From Phlebiopsis flavidoalba (Eukaryota; Basidiomycota; Agaricomycetes; Polyporales; Phanerochaetaceae), in NCBI GenBank assembly GCA_035772785.1, contig JAOCPU010000004.1:744001-808000 (forward strand): a stretch of 64,000 bases of DNA. Direction: 5' to 3'. Both the position numbers and the translations under genes were made by a program. Positions 45,899 through 55,793 of the stretch are shown piece after piece (position 1 is the first letter of the stretch; every line of letters starts with the position of its first letter). Under the pieces are notes generated by a model that saw only the letters and a program-made list of their open reading frames with translations, was not told where the DNA came from and did not search any database.

Positions 45899-48640
45899 AT
45901 GGACCATCAGTCGCCCACAGCAACCTCCAGCATGCGCCTGCCGCCCAGCACAGCTCCGGCACACTCACCCATGTACCTATTCCAGGTACGTGCCTTTGTC
46001 GAGGCCTCCGAGGTCGTCGACGCCGACGTCGACACCATCGAGGATCTTTTAGACGGCTTTGACGAGGATGCGGCGCTGGATGAGCCGGACTTGGAGGGCG
46101 AGGGTGGAGACGAGGAGGATCAACACCAGGAGTGGGAGGCATTGCTGCAGGAAGGTGTGTTGCTTGACGCGTCTTCTTGATGGTCTATTCCTAGTAGTTG
46201 GTTCCTGCACGCCCCCAAGCGCACACTACGTCCGCTCGACGAGTCAAGGAACCTGTTACGCATGGTACTGATCACTCTCAATGTCCGCATAGCTCACCAG
46301 GCCTGGACAAAGGACGAAGTCAAGAAGATGATGGTCGATCTCAAGGAACACGGTGAGCAGCACATGCCGGCCAGAGGCTCGAAAAATCTTAATTTAGTGG
46401 CACTCGCTTCTAGGCATGGCGTCCTTTGTCAACAGATATGTGATCGAACAAGCTATTCCCATACCGAGGCTTTTGTATGCATTTGGTGTGTGCCTGGTAA
46501 GTCCTCAGAGTATTGCTAGAAGCACGACCTTCGGCTCGAGAACTCTCCCGAAAAGTGTCTTCCGTATTGCGCAAGGCTAGCACGACTGCGTACGCTTCCG
46601 CTATGATTCCGTGGTGCAGACTTTATGCGGCTCGTGCTCGCTACTACTACTTCTCTTCTGCCAGATGGCCGAAGCGGCCCTCTACCAGTTATGATGCGGA
46701 TGCTACGAGCAGTGTTGACGTGTGCAATAGTGTCCCGAGTTGCGGATCAAGCGTCGGAAAACCTTGTTATACTTTTTAGAGGTTGCTATGTCCAGAGAGT
46801 ATGTCCCACGCAAATCTATTACCATGAACCTTGCTCACTGCATTGAAGGCTCCAGGCACGGGAAAAGTTGCCCATGTACAACACTCTAGATGACGCTGTA
46901 GAACTTATAAGACGCTCGCGTAATATACTCATTCTTACTGGTGCCGGCATCAGTGAGTTGCGACGTCTTTCGCACCAAGAATTCCAATGGTGACCAGGTT
47001 CCAGGTGTCTCGTGCGGAATACCAGACTTCCGCTCCCGAAACGGTCTCTACGCTCAGCTTCAAGACAAGGGGGAGTATGATCTTGACGATCCTCAACAAA
47101 TGTACGCACATGCGCATATAGTCATCAGACACAGAGCGACTCACCATCACCGCAGGTTCGATATACACTATTTCCGAGAAAAACCAACTGGTGTGTCTAC
47201 TAGTGCATTCTGTACGAGATACAACCGCTGAACGGACCTCTAGTGTTCTAGTAAGTCAGACTCAATTACAACTCACTGCCTACGAGACTGACCGCCAATA
47301 AGCTCATTTGCTAGGTATGTATCTCACGCTCACAAAAAGTCCGATTTCTCGTGTTAACCAGAACACAGCCAAATATACCCGTCCAACTTTATACCCTCAC
47401 CTTGTCATAAATTCATCAAACTTGTAGAAGACAAGGGCAAGGTAACATAACGTATTCCTCACCAGAAGACAGGAGGCTGACATAAAACATCGATTTAGCT
47501 GTTACGAGTACGTTTTGAAGGCCTCCGCGCGCAGAATGCATCTAAACGTATGCATAGAATTACACACAAAATATTGATACGCTCGAAACTCGTGCGGGCG
47601 TGCAGAAGGTTCTGCAATGTCACGGCTCTCGTTCGCTACTGCGAGCTGCATAAACTGCAAGGTTGGCGTCCCGGGAAGCGCCATTGAAGACGACATCATG
47701 AATCACCGCGTGCCCATTTGCAAAGTGTGCACTCAGACACCCGCGCCAATAACAGCTCCCAAAGCGAAGAAGAAGGGGAAGAAGAGGAATCTCGCGCCTT
47801 GTGGAAAGCGATGGAGAGGAGGAGCCAGACATCCCCGACTACCCGCCGGGCATAATGAAGGTGCGTCACTGTCTCCAGGTCTAACCATGTGAAGTGGTTC
47901 GTTTGATGACCCTTATTGCAGCCAGATATCACTTTCTTTGGGAGAAGCTTACAGATGCGTTCGAAAGAGCGCTATCGGAAGACCGCCCCAAAGTGGACCT
48001 GTTACTCGTCGTGGGGACGTCGCTCAAGGTCTCCCCGGTGTCCGAAATCTTGAGTACGTGCTGACCCCAAAAAGCTTGTGTGGCATTCTAAATCGCATCT
48101 TTCAACAGCACATTTACCGCATTCAGTTCCGCAGGTAAAGTTTGCGAGTTACTCCAAGGTTCAGTGTCCAAACCCTGAGCTCGCCGCGTCCGTTCTAGAT
48201 CCTAATAAACAAAACGCCCGTCAAGCACATAAACCCTGACGTAAGTTCTATCTAGTCTTCCCAGCGTGTCCGCGGCCGCCGGCTGAACGAGCGACCCTAG
48301 ATTGTACTCTTGGGAAACGCGGACGAGATTGTGCAACATCTCTGCCAAAAGCTCGACTGGGACCTTCCCGAGCAGCCGCCACGCCCCCAAGCGGGGCAGC
48401 TAGACCCCCCACGGGCCGAACCTACGGAAGCGCTCGTAGCCGACGCGTTCACACCGCGAGCCGCGACGGGCAGGCACCAGGTGAGCACCCTCGATGTTGG
48501 AGCTTTTCTGGAGACGGGGCGAAACTGATCGTCGGAAACAGTCATGTGTGGCTGTTCGAGGGTGCGGAGGGGGCGGCAAGTAGTGGGTAGACGACCTCGA
48601 GAAGAAGGTCGTTGGGCTCGTGGCCGACGACGACGGAGAG
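45899..48640 (+). CDS. Sirtuin, Sir2-family NAD-dependent protein deacetylase
   Basis: Removes acyl groups from lysines using NAD; nuclear members silence chromatin. The N-terminus from ATG 45,899 is acidic: [20 protein letters not shown]. It is followed by [17 protein letters not shown] and a helical [21 protein letters not shown] piece. Catalytic core: [10 protein letters not shown] near 46,925-46,955, [45 protein letters not shown] with the catalytic His near 47,620, CINCKVG and CKVC (the two zinc-binding Cys pairs), [53 protein letters not shown] and [20 protein letters not shown]. The tail holds [13 protein letters not shown] near 48,535. Introns are short and some frame switches occur. 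All catalytic motifs are present. The presence of an N-terminal FG-rich regulatory segment suggests the Hst/SIRT1 class. The C-terminal end is uncertain. Confidence 0.93.
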
Positions 48641-48849
48641 GATTCGGCCGGAGGAGGATTCCGGCGGAGACGGGAGGGTGAGGACGGGGGCGCGCTCGCG
48701 GACGACGTGGTGCCGCAGGTCAAGTCGCGCTCGCACGGCGTGATGGCCTGGAGACGGGCTATCGTCGCAGCCGGAGTCGGAAGGCGTTCTTGGAGGCGCG
48801 GGACTGAGGGTCGAGGTAGTCCTCGTAGAAGCCCACGATGAACTCTTCT

Positions 48850-50340
48850 GCCTTGAAACCCAAGCGGTTATATAACAGCTATGATATAGTGTTGATAAGT
48901 CTTTTCTTGTTTATCCCTCGAGGTGATGCGGTACGCACCACTGCGGGGGGTTATTGATAGATACATGTAGAGTAATGTCCCGTTGTGGATTGAGTGTAAT
49001 CAAATGATACAACATCGCCCTGTAGCGCGATCTCAGTCAGAGCTCACGTTATCATGAGAACGAATTTACATACGTGGCTATCTGGGCATTATCCCACCCC
49101 GCGCGGACCACGAGATAATTGATGTACGTTTCTTGAGGGGAACTGAGCAAACGCTACGCCGACGACCACTTTTTTGTATACAGCGATAACGGTACAACGC
49201 TCTGGGGAGTACATCAAGGAGTCGCTTACTGGTCGGGGAGTTAGGCGGGGCGAGAAAAAAACGCTGGAACTCTCACCATCGATTCCTGCCCAAAATGCTC
49301 GGGCTAGGAGATCATGTACCTGACCCAAGTGTGAATGCTGTAGAGTAACGTATTCGATGGGGCTTCGACCTTCTACAGGCTGTTCTCTCTCTGGGCTAGG
49401 GTTACGTTAATGCTACCGGGGAAGTCAGAGGTAAAATAATGCACCTCACTACATAAAGCTGTAGTTGGTCTCGTATATCGCGCATTAGGTCCATCCATGG
49501 CGTACGACTGTCCCAGTCTACTGCTAGTGCCTGAGCCTTCGGAGGTGCTGAAAGCCACCGATACGGGACAGAAATGAATTGGCGTAGGGAGTAGTTTTTT
49601 ATGGCATAAAGTGCATTCTCAGCACCTCTTCGCTGACTGTGGAGTTCGGCGATATTTCTAGGCGAGTGACTTGCTTGTCACGGTGTAGCAGAGGTCGCGC
49701 AGATCGGTTCAGCAGAGTCTTGCGCCATTCATCCTAAACGACCATGCGTGTCAAATGCACTATATAGTCATGTATTATAACAGGCCTACCGAGTGGAGAC
49801 AAGCCTTCTGTGTAACATGGCCAGAGCCGGGCTTTCCGAGGCCCGCTCCGTGAGTTGTCCTGCAACAAGCTGCGACTGAAGTCGCGACATAGGGATCATC
49901 GCTTGACCCTACGCGTTTCGTCCGCCAGATCAAGAGAAATAATTAAAAACGTTTACTCAGATCCTGTGTATTCTGAGGTGCTTGGAGACCCACCGTTTCG
50001 TCGTATCTGAGATGTTCAACTTGAGCTACAGCAGCAGCATCCAACAATTCGGGTAGCATAGACTCCAAAACGTCATCGAATGGTTGGTCTTCCCCATATG
50101 AGCTGACTGGGAGTGTGCCGAGAGCGTCAATGCTGGTAGTCAAGGAAGCGTGATCCTCGGGATCTTTATTTGTAGACTTCAAGTTTGCTGTTTGCTGTTT
50201 TCTGTGAGATGTTTTTTGCGGCGTTTTCTGGCACGCTATGGAGAACTGTGAGCCTTGGCGTAAAAAATTCTAGTACGTTCTATAGCTTACGTTTGTATTC
50301 TTATTCGTGTATTCGGCATCTGACCCGCTCCAGTCAGACT
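48850..50340. other. Stretch with no clear gene
   Basis: Most of it shows no motif. One minus-strand frame, 49,943-50,182, starts MKSTNKDPEDHASLTTSIDA and continues acidic (FDDVLESMLPELLDAAAVAQ). It reads like real protein and might be the first exon of a minus-strand gene; nothing further downstream supports it. Confidence 0.3.
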
Positions 50341-50591
50341 CAGAGTCCATGGCTGCTGAACAATCGACAAGTGCGGTGCTGAACTTGCATCGCCGCAAAG
50401 GGCCAAATAGCCCCATCACGGCAGTGGCCGCGCGCCACCGCGCGCCCGATTACCTTTCGCAGATGATCGATGACGGCCTTTCGTCTCCTTGCATCCGGTG
50501 CTCCGTAATCCGTCTATCCCACCAGGACCTTCCTCAGAGTCATATCCTTTCCCCTTTCATGCACATACTGCGACGACCAAATCTACCAAAA

Positions 50592-52519
50592 TGTCTCAGC
50601 CATCTATCCAGGAGATCCTACAGGCACGTCTTCTTGCAACCACTGCTCGCGCCCGGGCCACACGCTAAATTTCCTCAAGTCTGAATTCTCGCCGCCGCTC
50701 GATACCTCTTTGATAGCCGCTATTGTCGCCGACTACGTCAATGAGGCGGGAGACCGGCCTTCACCCTCGCAGATTCAGCTGCTGCGACAGACGTTGACTG
50801 AACTTGCGGCCCAAGCCGAGCAGGACGAAGATCCCATAGTAGACGATTTTGCTCAGCTCCATCTATCGAGCACAGACGACAATGGCTCTTCCACGGATTT
50901 CTTTTCCAATCAATCTTCGGCGACCACTACTCCAACATCTATCGCATCAGGCTCCCAGAGTCCGCAACTGTTTAGCTCGCCGCTCGGATTTCTCCAGGCC
51001 GCATTCCTCACCTCCCTGTCTCGCGCTTAAGAGTGCCCTTGGAAGCGCCCAGGATGAGGACGAGGTAGACATGGAGAGTGTGGTGGCGGACATTTTGTCT
51101 TCAGAGTTTGTTAAAGAACTGAATGAGCGAGGTCTGGAGGATGAAGCAACCCCAGAGGGAGAATGGGAGACGGCGCAGCCTATCAAAAAGAAGAAAGCGC
51201 AAAGCTGGAAAGACTGTCACCCTTGTGGATATCCGACAACGCCAACACGTTCAGGCTGCGGCCAATACGCGTCCCGCTGCCGCCTGACGCGTGGACGCAG
51301 CTGTCTTCAGTCGCGTCGCACCTTGAGGCTCTCCTTCCGGCCCAGCCTGCGTCATACTTCCTCTCTTTCTTCCATTCCCCGACCATCGTTCCCCATCCGA
51401 TGCCTTGCGAGCCTCGTTGTCGTCAATGTCAGCCTCCTCGTCCTCATCTGAACTGCTGCCAGCCGAGACCCAGACACCTCTTCCTGATGTTCGATGTCAT
51501 CCGCGAGTCACCTGGTTATGTCAGCCTCGCAGATATAGATCGCGAACGAATGCTAGATGATGCTCAACTTGCACTACGTGCATCTCAAGGCAACGCTGAC
51601 GCCGCCATCGATATCGTCTGGCTCCTTCGTGAATTGGATGCAGGAGACGTCGACGCCATCTACCATTCGCCTGTACCATCGTCGCCTTTATCCCCTACCG
51701 CCACCATGAAGTCCAAGCACAGCGTCCGTCTACCGACCGGCCCTCCGAGCGTTCAACCACCAAGGCTGAAGGCGCGCCCACTGTCTACATCTAACGTACC
51801 CAAGGCTCCCCCGCCCAACGCGTGGAAGACGGTCCCCGTCGTCCCCAAACCTGGTCCCAGTCCTCACGCTCAGTTCATCCCTCCTTGCGTACAACCCGAA
51901 CAAGACGTCCGCCACTACGGGCGGGAAGAAGAAGGGCAGTCTGCACAAACAACCGCGCGAACGAGCTCGAGGAACAGAGGCGGGAGGCCCTTCGCGAAGC
52001 AGTCGAGCATGGCAGCGCGGGTAATACGCACACACGCGAGCGGAGAGGTTGCGTTATACTTTGCGGACAGGGGACGGGTACGTCTGAGCTCTCCTCGCTT
52101 GGAGACGCAACTAACATCATCCCTTTCAGGCTCGAGAGCTACAGGAGCAAGCCCGCAAGGAGAATCTCAGCGCAGCCTGGGACATGGTCGAAGCCAAACG
52201 GTCAGCCTCTTTTATCTTCATGGCACTTCTTCGCTAACTCGCATTATTTAGTACAACCCACCCAGAACGGGGCTGCACCATTGATCTTCATGGCACAACG
52301 GTCTCCGAAGCCATTCAGATTGCGAAGAATGTTCTTTCCGACGACCCACCCTCCGCTGCTCGCCCTCTCAAGATCATCACCGGTCGTGGAAAGCACTCGA
52401 CGAACGGCGTCGGTGTATTGGGACCCGCTGTCAGCAACGCTCTTCTCGAGGCCGGTTGGAATGTCGGCAAGTTTGACGGCGGGCTCACCGTGCGAGGGCG
52501 ACTCTCGCGCAGGACATAA
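50592..52519 (+). CDS. CUE/DUF1771/Smr-domain protein, Cue2-like no-go-decay nuclease candidate
   Basis: Yeast Cue2 is the endonuclease that cuts mRNA under collided ribosomes; its Smr domain carries the activity and its CUE-type domains bind ubiquitin. Here the N-terminal part reads MSQPSIQEIL (ATG 50,592), KSEFSPPLDTSLIAAIVADY, SPSQIQLLRQTLTELAAQAE. A CUE-like helix reads LGFLQAAF with RLKSALGSA near 50,985-51,045. A disordered middle carries LALRASQGNADAAIDIVWLL. A DUF1771 helix follows (LQEQARKENLSAAWDMVEAK, 52,140-52,200) with a 51-nt intron at 52,201-52,251. The Smr domain runs TIDLHGTTVSEAIQIAKNVL (DLHG at 52,283-52,294), LKIITGRGKHSTNGVGVLGP and AVSNALLEAGW, ending GGLTVRGRLSRRT-stop. 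Frame breaks are near 50,670, 51,010, 51,200 and 51,960. An upstream Met at 50,349 is possible. Confidence 0.9.
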
Positions 52520-53055
52520 CAGCATCTCGGCTGGACCGCAGCTCCACGACCGGAACGATAATAACGACCCATCATGGACATATTCTATCAAAGACTCGCC
52601 GAGCAGTCTTGACACTATTGTAATCACTCTCCTCTTCAATCTTGGCAGTTTGTACAAACGTTATTGTTAACATACATCTTCTCTCACATCCCACTGTTCT
52701 CGACCGCATCTTGATCCTCGATCTTGTCTTCTAGGGCCTTGTCTCGCCACGTTTGCCATGACCGTCTCGCTTTGTCGTATGTTGTTGGCTTGCTTTCACC
52801 TCTTAGTATCTGTAGCACTAGGGCTCGTGTATCCACTAGACTCCTAGACTTGGGTGTATTCTGTACTTGCCTGTTTTAACTGGGCTCTCTGCAAGCAGCT
52901 AGTTGACCTCCGGTTTACCAATTTACTTACTGCCATAGCAACGTGGCCATAAGGAACTTCTTTCCCACGGATACAACGGCAGCCAATCACCGACGTAGCT
53001 GCGCTAGCGTCTAGCCCATCGCTTCACCCGAACGCTATAAATCATCTCGCCTAGC
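52520..53055. other. Intergenic stretch
   Basis: This holds the 3' region of the Smr gene and the promoter of the DUF2015 gene. No motif is seen on either strand apart from short shadow frames. Confidence 0.4.
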
Positions 53056-53610
53056 ATGCTGTTCTGGCTGTCCGTCTTCGCTCTGTTAGCGTTAACTGGT
53101 AATGCGTGAGTTCTAGTTGTTGCCATTCTGTCGGTTTGCATTCTGAAATTTATTTTCGCGCAGTAACGTTTCGGTACCGCGCCACGCTCATCTCCCATGT
53201 CCCCAACCCGGTGAAGTCGCTCTTCCCGAGGCTCGGACACTACACCCCGCTCGCCACCTTTGAGGGACAGGCGAACGCGGGCTTGACGTCCGACAGCTTC
53301 GACATTGAGGCGAACATCCGTGAAGGAGACAGCAGGGCTGGTCTGGATGAACGGGGCACTCAGGAAGTGCTTGAGATCATGCGGCGGGAGAGGGTCAAGT
53401 GAGTCCATACGCCTGTGATTTACCCTGCAATCCTTATATCTGTCGTACAGCTTTGACCAGGCGAGGTTGATTCGCCAGAATCAAATCTTTGCTGCGAACG
53501 GCATCAGCCCCTCTGGTGCGTCCTTTTCCATCTATCCGCGCTCTCATACCAATACATGCCTCATATATATAGGCTTGCCGCTCGACGCCAAAGCCGTCAC
53601 CCGCTTGTAA
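53056..53610 (+). CDS. DUF2015 family protein, four intact exons
   Basis: Small fungal protein family of unknown function with an N-terminal membrane helix. Exons 53,056-53,098, 53,164-53,398, 53,451-53,515 and 53,573-53,610 splice without any frame error; all introns are GT...AG and 52-65 nt. The protein starts MLFWLSVFALLALTVTFRYR (membrane helix), then HVPNPVKSLFPRLGHYTPL, FDIEANIREGDSRAGLDERG, TQEVLEIMRRERVNFDQARL and ends in the family hallmark NGISPSGLPLDAKAVTRL-stop. The length of about 126 aa is as expected. It is the one gene in the window that reads perfectly, which makes it a useful internal control for base quality. A minus-strand frame of 134 codons over the same bases is only a shadow. 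Confidence 0.94.
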
Positions 53611-54289
53611 TCCTATCTCTCAAGCATCTTTCTGTGTACTGTTAGTTGTATGCTCCTGGAAGGACTTGTCACTCGTTGTTTGTCTCTCATCACACCGTAT
53701 ATCATTGGGTTTCCACTATGCCGATACCAACGCGGCGGTCGCGAATTTTGGCCACATATCCCACTAAAGGTATAGTCTTGTCGAAACAACTACTTACACA
53801 GAATTCTGCAGTGTCACAGGGTGCAGGTGTGCGGGCTGTGCTAACGGAGGCGCGCTGCTACGCGCTACTCATCCGCAGCGAGAGGAGCAAGTTTGTACAG
53901 GCCGGAGAGAGTAGCTTTGGACAACGGTTTGTCGTACCCATCCCGAGACCGATACATGCTCATAATTCGTGGAACAGGTTCGGCCGAGGCGAACTGAACT
54001 CACACTTGAGTTCGGCACTTACAGCCGTGCGGTTTTATAAACCGTTTGCTTCTTGCGCCAAAACACGTGGGGAACGAGGAGTCGTTTGTGTCGCCGTACA
54101 GCGACAGAGGATTTGCGGATTGTAAACTTGAGGAAGACAACGCGGGGTATAATGAAGGTCCGTCGGTTTGGACTTCGAAGACGTCCGCGTGAAGCTAGAT
54201 GAAATATTCGCGAATCCGAATGACGATCATTTCAGCTAGAATAAACCAGCGCAAGTCGCCAAATAGCTCGCCGTGGAGGGCATGTGTCC
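53611..54289. other. Region with fragments of an unrecognised plus-strand protein
   Basis: Plus-strand pieces look coding: MPIPTRRSRILATYPTKG and ESFVSPYSDRGFADCKLEED near 54,080-54,140, then FEDVRVKLDEIFANPNDDHF near 54,172-54,235 just before an intron-like break. They lead into FENALRGLDSSDALHDQS inside repeat copy C, so they may form the 5' part of the gene whose 3' end is shared by the repeat copies. I do not recognise the family. Confidence 0.35.
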
Positions 54290-55590
54290 GAAAATGGACG
54301 CCGCCTTCGAGAACGCTCTCCGTGGCCTCGACTCGTCCGATGCACTTCATGACCAGAGTGTCGAAGCCGGTCTCACTGTCAACACTTTGGTTGATCTCCT
54401 CTCTGTTCAAGATGACCCTGCCGGCGTGGGGTTGTTCTCTTGGCCGAGGTTTCTACCCCTTTGACGTTCGGTGGTCTCGTCTCTTCCGATTGACCTCGTA
54501 CTGTGGACATGCGTTGAGAGATGAGACGACGAGGACAACATTTCTCATCTCCTGCTTGACCACTCACACTCGGCCCTCGTCTCGCGTTCCACACTTTGAC
54601 ACACTATCCCCGGCACTCGATACCCTGCGACGATCCCTTCATCTCTCTACCTCTCCACCTCTCTGCCTCTCCGCCTCTATAACCTCTTTTCAAACGTTGC
54701 TGTTTGCACCAACCGACTTTACCTCACTCGGACTACTTGCCAACCATTCGCGCCCGACGCCATCTCACCGGGCCGTCGCTGCAGACGACTCGACCGTACC
54801 TCTCTTCGATGACACGGATATCACCCACCACCCCCGCGCCTCTCATCCTGCTTCTGAAGACCTGACTGGGGGTGTGGACGTGTGGGCTTCACGAGGAGGC
54901 TAGATAGGGGACCAGTTGCAACGTCGGTTGAGTGCCGCTCGCTGTGCACCATAAGACGCTCCTTGTCTCTCGTTTAGTCTGACTTGCGTCGCTTTGCCGT
55001 CTCACTCTTGTTCTCGTACTCCTGAGCATCCGGGCTCTCCACACCCACTACCAACATATTCGTTGTCATCGTGAGGAACCGTGACGGCGCGGTCTGGCTC
55101 GCTGTTGTGTTCATCCGCGGCGTCAGCGGCGTCGCATCTCGGTGCACACACCACAGACGAGAAACAAAGGAAGTAGCTTCTGATGGTGAGTTTCTTCACT
55201 CTGTTATGATGCTCGTTCACTGACTTCATGTTCTTCCAGTCGTAGATCGCAGGGCCGGCACATCCCTTGACCTCCTTCGCCGCCGTTGTCATTTTTCTGA
55301 GTTCCGGACATACTACTTACTCTTGGATCATGGATATTTACATGGATGTATTTTATCTCTCTTTTTCCGTATTTCTCTCTCTTTCTGTCTCCATCTTTCT
55401 CTCTTTCTCTTTCTCCGTCTTTGTTTATGTGACCTTCGGAATTATACTCGCGGACGAACTTACTGCAACGTTTCCCGTGTATCTCACTCATCTTGTCATC
55501 ATTTTCATCCTCCATGTTTCGGGCTCGGACTCCCAGTCAGACTCGTGGATTGCAATCGCATGTATTTATTCGTAACGTAATATAGAAAAC
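54290..55590 (+). repeat. Dispersed repeat family, copy C
   Basis: Related to copies A and B in the same order. TCGAGAACGCTCTCCG near 54,305 matches TCGAGAGCGCACTCCG in B. CAAGATGACCCTGCC near 54,408 and TGCCGCTCGCTGTGCACCA at 54,933-54,951 (one mismatch) match both A and B. GAAGTAGCTT followed by an intron-like gap lies near 55,170. The pyrimidine-rich 3' part (TTTCTCTCTTTCTGTC) ends with TGTATTTATTCGTAACGTAAT at 55,560-55,582. It is more diverged from A and B than they are from each other. It lies tail-to-tail with the Doa10 gene. The translation LTVNTLVDLLSVQDDPAGV with a stop after VSSD suggests that the 5' half encodes the C-terminus of a protein also present in B. Confidence 0.7.
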
Positions 55591-55793
55591 TGCCAAATTT
55601 GAGCATACTCGCTGTCTTGAGTTCCTGACGACAATCCTCACAATCTCTGACTTTGCTTTCGCATGGAGTATATCTCCTCGTGAGCTCACGTCGGCCATCT
55701 CTCTTGTCGGCTACCTCAAGCTCATCCATATCCGGTAAGGTGTGTTCAATTTACGGATTACACAGGGCTACAAAGTCTACTGTATGGCTATGG

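Noticed and set aside
53004..53408. 134-codon minus-strand frame
   Set aside because: It is the antisense shadow of the intact DUF2015 gene.
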